From Roseovarius carneus (lineage in GTDB: Bacteria; Pseudomonadota; Alphaproteobacteria; Rhodobacterales; Rhodobacteraceae): a DNA stretch of 64,000 nucleotides. This document shows positions 1 through 9,612 of the stretch, piece after piece. The stretch's first letter is position 1. Each line of letters begins with the position of its first letter. Under the pieces are notes generated by a model that saw only the letters and a program-made list of their open reading frames with translations, was not told the DNA's origin and searched no databases. A program made the translations under genes and the position numbers. The stretch spans positions 682,001 to 746,000 of the forward strand of contig NZ_JAHSPD010000001.1 in the NCBI RefSeq assembly GCF_020141465.1. Reading direction: 5' to 3'.

Positions 1-387
1 TCGGGCGAAAAATTCGAAGTGCCCTTCGATACGCTCGCGATCTTCTCGACCAACTTTCACCCAAACAAGATCTTCGATCAGGCCGCCCTGCGCCGGATTT
101 TCTACAAGATCAAAATTGATGGGCCAAGCCAGGCGGATTTCCTCAAAATCTTCGCCATGGTCGCACGCAAAAAGCAGATTCCGCTGGATGAGCCGTCCCT
201 CGTGCATCTGCTCAAAAAGAAATACGCCGAGATCAACAATGTCTACGCCAACTATCAGCCGGTCTTCCTGATTGATCAGATCATTTCGATCTGTGAATTC
301 GAGGGCATTCCCTACCAGATGACGCCCGATCTGATCGACCGCGCTTGGGCCAACATGTTCGTCGAGGACTCCGATATCGTGAACTGA
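1..387 (+). CDS. AAA-type ATPase, C-terminal part (5' end outside window)
   Basis: Open frame running in from the window edge and ending at TGA 385-387. The 128 visible residues include the segment FSTNFHPNKIFDQAALRR, followed by KIKIDGPSQADF and a helical end. This is the layout of the sensor/lid end of an AAA+ ATPase, in which the Asn of the sensor strand (STN) and the following Arg pair contact nucleotide. The Walker A and B motifs would lie upstream of the window. Roseobacter genomes often carry a cytosolic ATPase of about 430 residues of this type with no assigned substrate. The family call is moderate and no function is claimed. Confidence 0.6.
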   Translation, partial: SGEKFEVPFDTLAIFSTNFHPNKIFDQAALRRIFYKIKIDGPSQADFLKIFAMVARKKQIPLDEPSLVHLLKKKYAEINNVYANYQPVFLIDQIISICEFEGIPYQMTPDLIDRAWANMFVEDSDIVN

Positions 388-442
388 CAAGGGCGGTCTT
401 TTTTGCGCGCAACTTGAGGCCGCGCGCTCTATATGGGAGGGG

Positions 443-2863
443 ATGACGCCCCTCCCCTCCCCACAACTGCCCGCGAGTTTCGACGCTTGGTTCGCCGCGC
501 GTGGCTGGTCCATCCACCCGCATCAACGCGAGATGGTGGCGCGTGCGCGCGACCCCGCGCTTTTGCTCATCGCCCCCACGGGCGGGGGCAAAACGCTGGC
601 CGGATTCCTGCCTACCTTGGCCGAGTTGGCCAGCGGCGGTCACGCTGGCATGCACACGCTCTACATCTCTCCGCTCAAGGCGCTGGCCACAGATATCAAG
701 CGCAACCTCACCGCTCCGGTAGAGGAAATGGGCCTGCCCATCCGCATTGAGGATCGCACTGGCGACACATCCTACACCAAAAAGCGCCGCCAGCGCGCGG
801 ACCCGCCCCATATCTTGCTGACCACACCCGAAAGCCTCGCCCTGCTGACCTCATACGAGGATGCACCGCGTATTTTTGCGGGGCTTCAGCGCGTTGTGAT
901 TGACGAAATACACGCCCTCGCCGACAGCAAGCGCGGCGATCAGTTGATGCTGGCGCTCACACGGTTGCAGACCCTTTGTCCCGGCCTGCGTCGTGTGGGC
1001 CTTTCGGCCACAGTCGAAGACCCCGCCGCCATCGCGCATCTTCTAGCCAGCCACCCCGACCCTTGCGCGATCCTTCAGGCCGATCCCGGACCCGCGCCGG
1101 ATATCTCCATGCTCGAAATCAACGAACCGCCCCCTTGGGCCGGTGGCGGTGCGGCCTATGCCATTCCCGCCGTGCTGGAGGAGGTGAAAAAGCACAACAC
1201 CACGCTCATTTTCCACAACACCCGCGCGCAGGCCGAGATTTTCTTTCGCAACCTGTGGCTGGCGAATGATGACACCCTCGCCATCGGCATCCACCACGGA
1301 AGCCTTGATCGCGAGCAGCGGGTGCGGGTCGAAGGCGCTATGCAGCGTGGGGAATTGCGCGCAATCGTCTGCACGGGAAGCCTTGATCTGGGCATTGACT
1401 GGGGCGATGTCGATCTTGTCATTCAGGTCGGCGCACCCAAAAACGTCAAGCGCCTCGTGCAACGGATTGGCCGCGCGAACCACCGTTACAACGCGCCTTC
1501 CAAGGCGCTTCTGGTGCCCGCCAACCGGTTTGAGGGGGTCGAATGCCGCGCAGCCCTTGAGGCGGCCGCGGCCCATGATCTGGACGGTGATCCGCGCGGA
1601 CCGGGACCTTTGGATGTGCTGTGCCAGCATATCCTGATCCGCGCATGCGCCGGACCGTTTGACGCGGATCACCTCTACGCGGAGGTGATCACATCAGGCG
1701 CCTACACCGCCCTCACCCGCGCCGATTTCGACGCCTGTCTTGAGTTTTGCGCCACCGGAGGCTACGCGCTTCGGGCCTATGACAAATGGCAGCGACTACA
1801 TCTGCGTGACGGCCTCTGGCAGTTGCGAGACCCCCGCGCGACACAGCTTATCCGGATGAATGTTGGCACGATTCAGGATAGCGACACGCTCAAAGTTCGG
1901 CTTAAGCGCAATCGCGGCGGCAAGCCTCTGGGCGAGGTGGATGAGGCCTTTGCAGCCACCCTCACCCCCGGTGATACGTTCCTGATCGGGGGGCAGGTCG
2001 TGCGCTACGAATCCATGCGCGACCTGACGCTTGAGGTGAGCCGCGAGCCAAGCAAAAAGCCCAAGATCGCCACGTTTGGCGGCACAAAATTCGCCACCTC
2101 CACACAGCTGAGCCAGCGCATCCTGCGGCTATTGTCGCAGCCCGATTGGCCCGAGCTGCCCGCACATATCCGCGACTGGCTCGCCCTTCAGCGCAAGGTC
2201 TCCGAAATGCCGCGCGCTGGCCATCTGCTGATCGAAAGTTTCCCGCATGACGAGCGCGAACATACCTGCATCTACGGTTTCGCGGGACGCAACGCGCAAC
2301 AAACCTTGGGCCTTCTGGTGACCAAGCGGATGGAGGAGATGGGGCTGGACCCGCTGGGCTTTGTCTCCACCGATTACGCCACCCTCATCTGGGGTTTGGA
2401 GCCCCTCAACGATGCCACGGATCTATTTGATATCAATGCTTTGCAGAATGGTCTCGACAGTTGGCTCACCGGAAATACGGTGATGAAACGCACCTTCCGC
2501 GCCTCGGCCCATGTGGCGATGCTGCTCAACCGCGCGACGCCTCAGGCCCGCAAGTCGGGGAGGCAGGCGACGATGTCCTCGGATATTCTCTACGACACGC
2601 TGGTGAAATACGACCCCGACCATCTGCTCTTGAAAATCACCCGTCAGGAGGCGATGCGCGGCCTTGTTGATTTCGGCCGGATTGAGGAAATGATTGCACG
2701 CATTGATGGCCGTATCACCTTGCGTCGTCTGCCGCGCGTGACACCTCTCGCCGCGCCGTTGTTTCTTGAGGCTGGCCGCACTCCCGTCAAAGGTGCAGCC
2801 GAAGAGCGCCTTTTGGCGGAAGAAACCGCGCGCCTCATGACCGCGGCTGGCCTCGCACCCTAG
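443..2863 (+). CDS. Lhr-type, ligase-associated DEXH-box helicase
   Basis: 806 residues, an ATP-dependent superfamily 2 helicase of the bacterial Lhr-core group, thought to act in DNA repair. Walker A APTGGGKT is at 44-51, the DEIH box at 154-157, motif III SAT near 189, and the motif VI-like QRIGRANHR around 340-348, followed by the winged-helix and Lhr C-terminal region. A GGAGGGG run lies directly before the chosen ATG. Members are often encoded beside a DNA ligase and the PdeM phosphoesterase, but neither is adjacent here; the previous gene is an ATPase and the next is convergent. The stop codon shares the sequence CTAG with the stop of the cytochrome c gene on the other strand. Confidence 0.9.
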   Translation: MTPLPSPQLPASFDAWFAARGWSIHPHQREMVARARDPALLLIAPTGGGKTLAGFLPTLAELASGGHAGMHTLYISPLKALATDIKRNLTAPVEEMGLPIRIEDRTGDTSYTKKRRQRADPPHILLTTPESLALLTSYEDAPRIFAGLQRVVIDEIHALADSKRGDQLMLALTRLQTLCPGLRRVGLSATVEDPAAIAHLLASHPDPCAILQADPGPAPDISMLEINEPPPWAGGGAAYAIPAVLEEVKKHNTTLIFHNTRAQAEIFFRNLWLANDDTLAIGIHHGSLDREQRVRVEGAMQRGELRAIVCTGSLDLGIDWGDVDLVIQVGAPKNVKRLVQRIGRANHRYNAPSKALLVPANRFEGVECRAALEAAAAHDLDGDPRGPGPLDVLCQHILIRACAGPFDADHLYAEVITSGAYTALTRADFDACLEFCATGGYALRAYDKWQRLHLRDGLWQLRDPRATQLIRMNVGTIQDSDTLKVRLKRNRGGKPLGEVDEAFAATLTPGDTFLIGGQVVRYESMRDLTLEVSREPSKKPKIATFGGTKFATSTQLSQRILRLLSQPDWPELPAHIRDWLALQRKVSEMPRAGHLLIESFPHDEREHTCIYGFAGRNAQQTLGLLVTKRMEEMGLDPLGFVSTDYATLIWGLEPLNDATDLFDINALQNGLDSWLTGNTVMKRTFRASAHVAMLLNRATPQARKSGRQATMSSDILYDTLVKYDPDHLLLKITRQEAMRGLVDFGRIEEMIARIDGRITLRRLPRVTPLAAPLFLEAGRTPVKGAAEERLLAEETARLMTAAGLAP

Positions 2864-3258
2864 CCTTCTTGGATGCTCTGCAAATACGCGACAAGCGCCG
2901 CCAAAGGACGCGGCGTGGGCGTCATCACCCCGTCGCCCGTATCCACCGGGACCATCTCGCCCGTAAGCAAAAGCCCGAATTCCGGCATTTCCTGACCCGG
3001 CAGTGCTGCGCGGTGATAGCCGTCGATCGTGCTCAGCACGCGGGTGGTAGGAAACGCGCTGCCCATGCCGAGTGTGGTCAGATCGCTCGGCGCAGGCGAC
3101 ATGCCTTTAGACCACGGACCATCACCCTTGCCCGACGGGCCATGGCATTGCGCACAATTCTCAAGGTAGAGCACACGCCCCTCGGACGGGGCCGGCATGT
3201 CGACCTGCGCACAAGCCGCGATTGCAGCCACAATGGCCAAGGGGACATAAATCTTCAT
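2860..3258 (-). CDS. Lipoprotein-type monohaem cytochrome c
   Basis: 132 residues from an ATG preceded by GGAGGT. The N-terminus is a short signal with lipobox AIAAC (Cys near residue 16), so the protein is probably an inner- or outer-membrane-anchored periplasmic lipoprotein. One haem attachment site, CAQCH, follows, and GQEMPEF supplies a plausible distal Met ligand. The size and motifs fit a class I c-type cytochrome electron carrier. No oxidase or dehydrogenase partner is next to it, so its redox partner cannot be inferred. An upstream in-frame start exists but would hide the signal peptide. The gene converges with the helicase, and the two stop codons overlap. Confidence 0.85.
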   Translation of the reverse strand: MKIYVPLAIVAAIAACAQVDMPAPSEGRVLYLENCAQCHGPSGKGDGPWSKGMSPAPSDLTTLGMGSAFPTTRVLSTIDGYHRAALPGQEMPEFGLLLTGEMVPVDTGDGVMTPTPRPLAALVAYLQSIQEG

Positions 3259-3318
3259 CTCGCACCTCCGATTTTCGCCCAGAATGGCGCGGCTATCACT
3301 CACCTGCCTTGATCTGGC

Positions 3319-4902
3319 TCAACTGCCTGAGGTCAGCTTGCCCGCCAGCGCGTCATCAATCAACCGGATCGTCTCTTCAACCCCGTAAAGCGCAATAAAC
3401 CCGCCGAAGCGCGGCCCTTGGGACGCACCCAACAGAACCTCGTAAAGTGCCTTGAACCACCCTTTGAGCGGGTCAAAACGGTCGCGCCCCTCGGCATAGA
3501 CAATGCCCTGAAGCGTCTCGTCGTCTCGCGGTCCGTCATGCGTCGCCAATGCATCGCGCAGGGCGATCAAAGCCTCGCGCTCTTGCTCGGTCGGGGGGCG
3601 GTAGGTTTTTGCGGGCTTCACGAAATCATTGTAATAGGCCACGGCAAACCCAGCCGCCTGATCCAGATCGGGATGCGTCTCCGGCGACGCGTCAGGAGCA
3701 TAACGCTGGATAAAGCCCCACAAATGTGTCTTGTCCTCGGCCCCCGCGACCGACGCGAGGTTGAGCAACATAGAGAACGGCACGACCATATGGCTCTCTG
3801 GCACGTCCCCGCCATGGATATGCCAGACCGGGTTATTGGCCCGCTGCGCCGCATCCTGCCCCACATAGGCGCGCAATTGCTGGTGATATTCGTCCACCGC
3901 TTTGGGGATCACATCAAAATGCATCCGCTTGGCCGTCTTCGGCTTGAGATACATGAAATAGCTCAGGCTCTCGGTCGAGGCATAGGTCAACCACTCGTCA
4001 ATGCTGATCCCGTTGCCCGAAGATTTGGAGATTTTCTGGCCATTCTCATCAAGGAAAAGCTCATAGCTGAAATGCTCAGGCTTGCGCCCGCCAAGGATCT
4101 CGCAAATCCGGTCATAGATCGCAGTATTCGTCGCGTGCTCCTTGCCATACATCTCAAAATCAACATCCAGCGCGGCCCAGCGCGCGCCGAAATCCGGCTT
4201 CCATTGCAGCTTCACATTGCCGCCCGTCACAGGCAACGTCCACTCACGGCCATCTTCGTCATCAAAGGTTACCGTATGATTGACGCCATCCACATTTTTC
4301 ATCGGCACATAAAGAACACGGCCCGTTTTGGGATGGATCGGCAGAAAGATGGAATAGGTCTGCTGCCGCTCGTCCCGCAGCGATTTTAACATAACCTTCA
4401 TCACTTCGTCATAGCGTTCACAGGCCCGGCGCAGAATCTCGTCAAACTGACCAGAGGCATAGAACTCCTTGGCCGAGTAGAACTCATACTCAAAGCCAAA
4501 CGCGTCCAGAAACCGCCGCAGCATGGCATTATTGTGGTGGCCGAAGCTTTCATGCGTGCCGAACGGGTCGGGCACGGATGTCAAAGGCCTGTGCATATGC
4601 TCGGCCAACATCTCCTGCTGGGGCACATTGCCCGGCACTTTGCGCATCCCGTCGAGATCGTCGGAAAAGCAGATCAGCTTGGTTGGAATATCGCTGATCA
4701 CCTCAAAGGCGCGCTGCACCATCGTGGTGCGCAACACCTCGCCAAACGTGCCGATATGCGGCAGGCCGGACGGCCCGTATCCCGTCTCGAAAAGCACATA
4801 ACCCTTCTCGGGTGGTGTCTTTTCGTAGCGTTTGAGAACCCGGCGCGCTTCTTCGAAAGGCCAAGCTTTGGAAGTCATCGCGGCGTCGCGCAGATCGGAC
4901 AT
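3319..4902 (-). CDS. lysS: Lysyl-tRNA synthetase, class I
   Basis: 527 residues. Charges tRNA-Lys in the cytosol. This is the class I (archaeal-type) LysRS, normal for alphaproteobacteria and unrelated to the class II E. coli enzyme. The Rossmann-fold signatures are visible: HIGT at residues 49-52 and KISKS at 290-294. The start MSDLRDAA is chosen because AGGAG lies just upstream; a longer reading of 10 codons is possible but has no ribosome-binding site. It is divergent from the TerB-like gene across about 120 bp. Length and motifs indicate an intact enzyme. Confidence 0.95.
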   Translation of the reverse strand: MSDLRDAAMTSKAWPFEEARRVLKRYEKTPPEKGYVLFETGYGPSGLPHIGTFGEVLRTTMVQRAFEVISDIPTKLICFSDDLDGMRKVPGNVPQQEMLAEHMHRPLTSVPDPFGTHESFGHHNNAMLRRFLDAFGFEYEFYSAKEFYASGQFDEILRRACERYDEVMKVMLKSLRDERQQTYSIFLPIHPKTGRVLYVPMKNVDGVNHTVTFDDEDGREWTLPVTGGNVKLQWKPDFGARWAALDVDFEMYGKEHATNTAIYDRICEILGGRKPEHFSYELFLDENGQKISKSSGNGISIDEWLTYASTESLSYFMYLKPKTAKRMHFDVIPKAVDEYHQQLRAYVGQDAAQRANNPVWHIHGGDVPESHMVVPFSMLLNLASVAGAEDKTHLWGFIQRYAPDASPETHPDLDQAAGFAVAYYNDFVKPAKTYRPPTEQEREALIALRDALATHDGPRDDETLQGIVYAEGRDRFDPLKGWFKALYEVLLGASQGPRFGGFIALYGVEETIRLIDDALAGKLTSGS

Positions 4903-5023
4903 TGGGGGCTCTCCTGATTTACCTTGGCGCAAAGGGCGGCAAAGCTCTGCCGCTACCTATTGCCGAGGGGCGGCGCAGTCAATAATCTGCGACATGCACC
5001 CAAGGCGGGAAGGACCCACCAAA

Positions 5024-5449
5024 ATGACCCAGACGCCCCCCCATTCACTCAGCGAGCAAGACTGCCTTGTTGCGGTGATGATCGCGGTCTCTGCCTCGGA
5101 TGAGAAAATCCAGACGGCAGAGCTTGTGAAGATCGAGACGGCCGTGAACAACCTGCCTATCTTTGGCGCATATGATGCGGACCGGATCAACACCGTGGCG
5201 CAGGTGGTGTTTGATCTTTTCTCGGTCGAGGACGGGCTTGATGCGCTTTTCGGCCTCGTGCGCGACAACCTGCCCGAGCGGCTCCACGAAACGGCCTATG
5301 CGCTGGCCTGCGACGTGGCCGCCGCCGATGGCTCGATCCAAGAGACGGAGCTGCGCCTTTTGGAGGAGATTCGCTATGAACTTGAGATTGACCGCCTGCA
5401 CGCCGCCGCGATCGAGCGCGGTGCCCGCGCGCGCCACATGACCCTTTAG
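5024..5449 (+). CDS. TerB-like (tellurite resistance family) protein
   Basis: 141 residues, all-helical, with two acidic repeats, ASDEKIQTAEL and AADGSIQETEL, that resemble the paired metal-binding turns of TerB/DjlA-like domains. Such domains occur in envelope-stress and tellurite-resistance proteins, but many stand alone with no known role, and there are no other ter genes here. The ATG at 5024 is preceded by GGGAAGGA; an in-frame ATG ten codons earlier is less likely. It is followed 12 bp later by an Lrp-type domain gene and a flavoprotein gene on the same strand, so the three may be cotranscribed. Confidence 0.75.
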   Translation: MTQTPPHSLSEQDCLVAVMIAVSASDEKIQTAELVKIETAVNNLPIFGAYDADRINTVAQVVFDLFSVEDGLDALFGLVRDNLPERLHETAYALACDVAAADGSIQETELRLLEEIRYELEIDRLHAAAIERGARARHMTL

Positions 5450-5461
5450 GAGACCCCCCTC

Positions 5462-5698
5462 ATGCGTTGCGTTTTCATCAACATCCGCTGCAAGCCCGGC
5501 ACCTCCTACAAGGTGGCCGAACAGATCGTGCTGCGCGAGGTCCATTCCGAGCTCTACTCCACCTCCGGGCCCTTCGATCTGCTGCTAAAGCTCTACATCC
5601 CGGAAGATGCGGATGTGGGCAAATTCATCAACGACAATCTGCTCGATATCACACATATCGAACGGACCGAAACCACTCTGACCTTCAAGGCGTTCTGA
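5462..5698 (+). CDS. Stand-alone Lrp/AsnC ligand-binding (RAM) domain protein
   Basis: 78 residues corresponding only to the C-terminal effector-binding ferredoxin-like domain of Lrp/AsnC regulators. There is no helix-turn-helix, so it does not bind DNA by itself. The pattern VHSELYSTSGPFDLLLKL, in which strand-helix-strand is followed by a conserved Gly-Pro-Asp turn, is characteristic. Such small proteins may form oligomeric amino-acid sensors or associate with full-length Lrp proteins. AGGAG lies just upstream. It sits between the TerB-like gene and an FAD oxidoreductase with only 4 bp to the latter, suggesting one transcript. Confidence 0.85.
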   Translation: MRCVFINIRCKPGTSYKVAEQIVLREVHSELYSTSGPFDLLLKLYIPEDADVGKFINDNLLDITHIERTETTLTFKAF

Positions 5699-5702
5699 GC
5701 AT

Positions 5703-7106
5703 ATGCTGGATGATCTACGCCACCTCATGGGCCCTGCGGGAGTGTTGGAAGGCGCGGATGCGGCGCGCTATGGGCTTGATTGGGCCGGGGTAGATCAAGG
5801 CGCTCCCATGGCCGTGCTACGCCCCCAAAACACGGGTGAAGTCTCAGCCATCCTGCGCACAGCCAACCAGATCGGGGTGGCCGTCGTGCCGATGGGCGGG
5901 AATACCGGCCTCACGCAAGCCACGGCGGCGGGTGGCGCTTGGGTGCTGTCTCTGGAGCGGATGAACAAGGTGCTGGACGTGAGCCCCGAGGGCCGTATCG
6001 CCGTGGTCGAGGCAGGCGCGATCCTCAGCCATATCCATGAGGCGGCGGAGGCCGAGGGGCTGATCTTTCCGCTCTTTTTTGGCGCGCGCGAATCGGCGCG
6101 GATCGGCGGCGCGCTCAGCACCAATGCAGGTGGCTCCAATGTGCTGCGTTATGGCAATACGCGCGATCTGTGTCTGGGGCTGGAGGTTGTGCTGCCCACC
6201 GGCGAGGTGGCGAACCTGATGAGCGCGCTGCACAAGGACAATTCGGGCTACAATCTCAAACACCTGATGATCGGCGCGGAAGGTACGTTGGGTGTGATCA
6301 CCAAAGCGGTGCTGAAGCTCTTCCCGCGCCCTTTGGCCCATGCCACGGCGATGGTGGGGATGCAGAGCATCGAGGATGCGCTGCGCCTGCTACACGCGCT
6401 GCAAGAGGCCACGGGTGGCGCGGTTGAGGCGTTTGAGTATATGCCCGGCACCTATATGGAGGCGCATGCGCGCTTTGCCCCCGACGCGCGGCCCGCGTTT
6501 GATCGCACCTACCCAGTGAACATCCTCGTGGAGCTTGGCAGCGCCGCCCCGCGCGACGCTGCACCCGGCGCGGATGGCGGCATGGCGCTTGGCGGTGTGC
6601 TGGAGGCAATACTGGCCGATTTTCTGGAGGCCGGAGCCGTCCATGACGCTCTGATCGCGCAAACAGAGGCGCAGCGGCGCGACATCTGGACACGGCGCGA
6701 GGATTTGTCGGATGTGACCCTGATCCGGGACCCTATCGTGCATAATGATGTGGCGGTGCCGCTTCACCAGATGGGCGCGCTTCTGGCCCGTATCAGCGCT
6801 CTGCTGGCCGAGCATGACCCCGGCGCGGTGGATATTTCGGTGGCGCATCTGGGCGATGGAAACCTGCACTTTGCCTGCTGGCCCAGCACCCACGACGCCA
6901 GCGTGCATGACCGGATTTACCGCGCGGTGGAAGAGGCTGTCATCGCCCTTGGCGGTAGCTTCTCGGCCGAGCATGGCATCGGGCTGGAGAAACGCAGCAG
7001 CATGGCGCGCTACAAGGACCCCGGCGCGCTGGCCGCGATGCGTGCCATCAAAGCAGCGCTCGATCCCAATGGGATTTTGAACCCCGGCAAGGTGCTTCCG
7101 GACTGA
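5703..7106 (+). CDS. FAD-binding 2-hydroxyacid oxidoreductase (GlcD/D2HGDH type)
   Basis: 467 residues. The N-terminal PCMH-type FAD domain shows VVPMGGNTGLT (around 62-72), then GGALSTNAGGSNVLRYGNTR, the hallmark of the D-lactate / D-2-hydroxyglutarate / glycolate dehydrogenase family. The C-terminal part ends with SAEHGIGLEKR and LNPGKVLP, the family's closing motifs, including the catalytic-loop His. It probably oxidises a D-2-hydroxyacid and passes electrons to a quinone or electron-transfer flavoprotein. The exact substrate cannot be told from sequence; the D-2-hydroxyglutarate dehydrogenase subgroup is the best fit. It lies 4 bp after the Lrp-domain gene. Confidence 0.85.
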   Translation: MLDDLRHLMGPAGVLEGADAARYGLDWAGVDQGAPMAVLRPQNTGEVSAILRTANQIGVAVVPMGGNTGLTQATAAGGAWVLSLERMNKVLDVSPEGRIAVVEAGAILSHIHEAAEAEGLIFPLFFGARESARIGGALSTNAGGSNVLRYGNTRDLCLGLEVVLPTGEVANLMSALHKDNSGYNLKHLMIGAEGTLGVITKAVLKLFPRPLAHATAMVGMQSIEDALRLLHALQEATGGAVEAFEYMPGTYMEAHARFAPDARPAFDRTYPVNILVELGSAAPRDAAPGADGGMALGGVLEAILADFLEAGAVHDALIAQTEAQRRDIWTRREDLSDVTLIRDPIVHNDVAVPLHQMGALLARISALLAEHDPGAVDISVAHLGDGNLHFACWPSTHDASVHDRIYRAVEEAVIALGGSFSAEHGIGLEKRSSMARYKDPGALAAMRAIKAALDPNGILNPGKVLPD

Positions 7107-7151
7107 CCGCTCAGGCCAGTGCCTTCAGATCAGTGCCTTCAAACCAGCGCC

Positions 7152-8111
7152 TCAGGTGCGCCAGTCAAAGAAGCCCGGCCCGGCCTTTTGTAGCAAATCG
7201 GCTGCCATGGCACGGCCAAGCTCGGCCCCATCCTCAATCGGCGCGCTGCGGTCGTCCTTGAGGCTCTCCGACCCATCGGGGCGGAGGACTTCGCCGCGCA
7301 AACGCAGCGTGCCACCATCCAGTTCTGCGAGGCCCGCGATAGGCGTCTCACAGGAGCCGTCGAGCGCTTCGAGAAAGGCGCGTTCTGCCGCAAGGCGCTG
7401 ACCCGTTTGCGTGTCGTGGATCGCCTCCAGCATATGGGCCGCGCGCATATCATCCGCGCGCCGCTCAATCCCGATCGCCCCTTGGGCGACGGCGGGCAGC
7501 ATGTCTGTCACATCCATCGCGGCTGTGGCCACTTCGGGGCGGCCCAACCGCTTGAGACCCGCCATGGCGAGGAAGGTGCAGGCAGCCACACCCTCATCAA
7601 GCTTTTTCAGCCGGGTCTGCACATTGCCACGAAACTCCACCACGTCGAGATGTGGGAAATTCACCATCACCTGCGCGCGGCGGCGCAAAGATGAACTGCC
7701 GACCTTGGCGCCTTCGGGCAAATCCGCAAGGCTCTTGGCCATGGGCGACACAAACGCATCGCGCACGTCTTCACGCGGCAGATAGGTGTCCAGCATCAGC
7801 CCTTCGGGTTGCAGCACCGGCATGTCTTTCATCGAATGGATCGCGATGTCGATATCCCCGTCGAGCATGGCCTGCTCAATCTCGCGGGTGAAAAGCCCCT
7901 TTCCGCCCAGCTCTTTGAGCGGCGTATCGGTGGCGATCAGAGCCCGGTCATCGCCGGTGGTCTTGATCACAACAATCTCAAACGCCTCTTCCGGCAGGTC
8001 GAACGCGGCGCTGAGCCGACGGCGGGTTTCATAGGCTTGAGCAAGCGCCAGCGGGGAACCGCGCGTGCCCAGTTTCATCGGGGCCGAAGGGGATGGCATG
8101 GTCATTTTCAT
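7152..8111 (-). CDS. hemC: Hydroxymethylbilane synthase (porphobilinogen deaminase)
   Basis: 319 residues. Polymerises four porphobilinogens into hydroxymethylbilane in haem/chlorophyll synthesis. The N-terminus has KLGTRGSPLALAQA; the middle has GNVQTRLKKLDEG, which carries substrate-binding Arg residues; DGSCETPIAG holds the Cys (residue 254) that anchors the dipyrromethane cofactor. Start candidates are two in-frame ATGs at 8111 and 8105, and neither has a strong ribosome site. The gene is divergent from hemE over about 100 bp, so the two consecutive-pathway genes share one promoter region. Three imperfect copies of CAGTGCCTTCA-like sequence lie just after the stop (7115-7155). Confidence 0.97.
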   Translation of the reverse strand: MKMTMPSPSAPMKLGTRGSPLALAQAYETRRRLSAAFDLPEEAFEIVVIKTTGDDRALIATDTPLKELGGKGLFTREIEQAMLDGDIDIAIHSMKDMPVLQPEGLMLDTYLPREDVRDAFVSPMAKSLADLPEGAKVGSSSLRRRAQVMVNFPHLDVVEFRGNVQTRLKKLDEGVAACTFLAMAGLKRLGRPEVATAAMDVTDMLPAVAQGAIGIERRADDMRAAHMLEAIHDTQTGQRLAAERAFLEALDGSCETPIAGLAELDGGTLRLRGEVLRPDGSESLKDDRSAPIEDGAELGRAMAADLLQKAGPGFFDWRT

Positions 8112-8209
8112 GGCCGAATGTGTAAGGCTGTCTTCACATACGCGCAAGCGCGGTATACTTGGGATTACATGCCCATACGGGCGAGCAAAACGCCCGAGGA
8201 GGACCACGA

Positions 8210-9244
8210 ATGGCTGAGACGAAGACTATCCTGCGTGCATTGGCCGGTGAAACAATGCCCACGCCACCGATCTGGATGATGCGGCAGGCCGGACGTTATT
8301 TGCCCGAGTATAAAGCCACCCGCGCCGAGGCCGGAGATTTTCTGTCGCTTTGCTACAATAGCGATCTGGCCACCGAGGTGACGCTTCAGCCGATTCGCCG
8401 CTATGGCTTTGACGCCGCCATTCTCTTTGCCGACATTTTGCTGGTCCCACAGGCGCTGGGTGCCGATCTGTGGTTCGTGACCGGCGAGGGGCCGCGCCTC
8501 TCGACCATCACGGGCGAGGCGGATTTCGCCAAGCTGGGCGGCAAGGACGATATTCACGAGACGCTGAACCCGATCTACCAGACCGTGCGCAACCTGCGCA
8601 GCGCGCTGCCCCCCGAGACGACGCTGATTGGCTTTGCCGGCGCGCCCTGGACCGTCGCGACCTACATGATTGCTGGCAAAGGCACACCGGATCAGGCCCC
8701 CGCCCACGCCCTCAAAGCCACGCATCCTGAGGTGTTTGACGCGCTGATGGCGCGGATCACCGAAGCGACGATCGAATACCTGTCGCATCAGATCGACGCA
8801 GGTGCCGAGGTGGTCAAGATTTTCGACAGCTGGGCAGGCTCGCTCAAAGGGGCGGATTTCGACAAATACGCGCTGGCGCCCACCAAGGAGATCATCGCAG
8901 CCCTCAAGGCGCGCCACCCCGACACGCCGATCATCGCCTTCCCGCGTGAGGCGGGCGAGAACTATATCGGCTTTGCCAAGGCAACGGGCGCCGATTGCGT
9001 GGCAATCGACGATTCCGTCACCGCCGAATGGGCCGCACAAAACGTACAGACAGATGGCTGTGTGCAGGGCAATCTCAAATCCTCGCATATGGTCACGGGT
9101 GGTGATGCGCTTGTCTCCGAGACGCGGCGGATTGTGGACGCGCTCAAGGGCGGGCCGCATATCTTCAATCTTGGCCACGGCATCACACCTGACGCAGACC
9201 CTGCGAATGTCCAACTGATGATCGACACCGTGCGCGGCGCTTAA
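8210..9244 (+). CDS. hemE: Uroporphyrinogen decarboxylase
   Basis: 344 residues. Decarboxylates uroporphyrinogen III to coproporphyrinogen III in the cytosol. The two family signatures are present: [13 protein letters not shown] near residues 22-34, carrying the conserved Arg residues, and [11 protein letters not shown], with the catalytic-site Asp. The later [13 protein letters not shown] and FNLGHGI motifs are also intact. AGGAGG-type sequence precedes the ATG. It is divergent from hemC. Its stop overlaps by 4 bases the stop of the HNH gene on the other strand. Confidence 0.97.
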   Translation: MAETKTILRALAGETMPTPPIWMMRQAGRYLPEYKATRAEAGDFLSLCYNSDLATEVTLQPIRRYGFDAAILFADILLVPQALGADLWFVTGEGPRLSTITGEADFAKLGGKDDIHETLNPIYQTVRNLRSALPPETTLIGFAGAPWTVATYMIAGKGTPDQAPAHALKATHPEVFDALMARITEATIEYLSHQIDAGAEVVKIFDSWAGSLKGADFDKYALAPTKEIIAALKARHPDTPIIAFPREAGENYIGFAKATGADCVAIDDSVTAEWAAQNVQTDGCVQGNLKSSHMVTGGDALVSETRRIVDALKGGPHIFNLGHGITPDADPANVQLMIDTVRGA

Positions 9245-9612
9245 CGCTTCTTGCGCAGCCTGCCGGGGGTTTTGCTATGAAACCCCGGCGGGCGCTTCGA
9301 GACCCAGCGCGCAAAACGTTCCAGCCTTGGATGACCGCGCAGCGCCTCGGGCGTGTTGAAGTCGCGCGCCAGTTCGGCCTCGGTGAGGGTCGCGTGGATC
9401 TCGTTGTGGCAGATTTGATGCAGCAGAACGACAGGACCGCCCTTGCCCCCTTTCAGCTTCGGGATCAGGTGATGCAGGCTCTGTTTGGCGTCCCGAGGGA
9501 TGGGCCGCAGGCAGAGCGGGCAGAGCGGCACATCGTCCAAGGCGGGTTGATCCTTTGCATGGGTAAGGGCAAGAGAATGTATGTAGAGCCCCAAAAGGCA
9601 AGAGATGCGCAT
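9241..9612 (-). CDS. HNH endonuclease family protein
   Basis: 123 residues. A CPLC pair, then [12 protein letters not shown] and [11 protein letters not shown], form the Cys/His zinc site and beta-beta-alpha metal core of HNH nucleases: first His in HHLIP, Asn-His in CHNEIH. Small free-standing HNH proteins like this are widespread in alphaproteobacteria with no assigned biology. The ATG at 9612 has AGGTGG upstream on its strand, but it lies inside the beginning of the divergent MscS gene, so the two start regions overlap. A GC-rich hairpin within the last codons (about 9263-9289) could also end hemE transcripts. Confidence 0.8.
   Translation of the reverse strand: MRISCLLGLYIHSLALTHAKDQPALDDVPLCPLCLRPIPRDAKQSLHHLIPKLKGGKGGPVVLLHQICHNEIHATLTEAELARDFNTPEALRGHPRLERFARWVSKRPPGFHSKTPGRLRKKR

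Noticed and set aside
281-811. Long minus-strand frame over the helicase start
   Set aside because: Arg-rich shadow of the + strand helicase gene with no ribosome site or recognisable motif.
3418-4389. 323-codon + strand frame opposite lysS
   Set aside because: Antisense reading of a high-GC gene; composition is Arg/His-rich and no domain is visible.
3319-4902. Archaeal-type lysyl-tRNA synthetase as a sign of lateral transfer
   Set aside because: Class I LysRS is the normal form in alphaproteobacteria.
7115-7155. Three imperfect CAGTGCCTTCA repeats after hemC as a regulatory array
   Set aside because: Short, imperfect and probably a local slippage duplication at the gene end.
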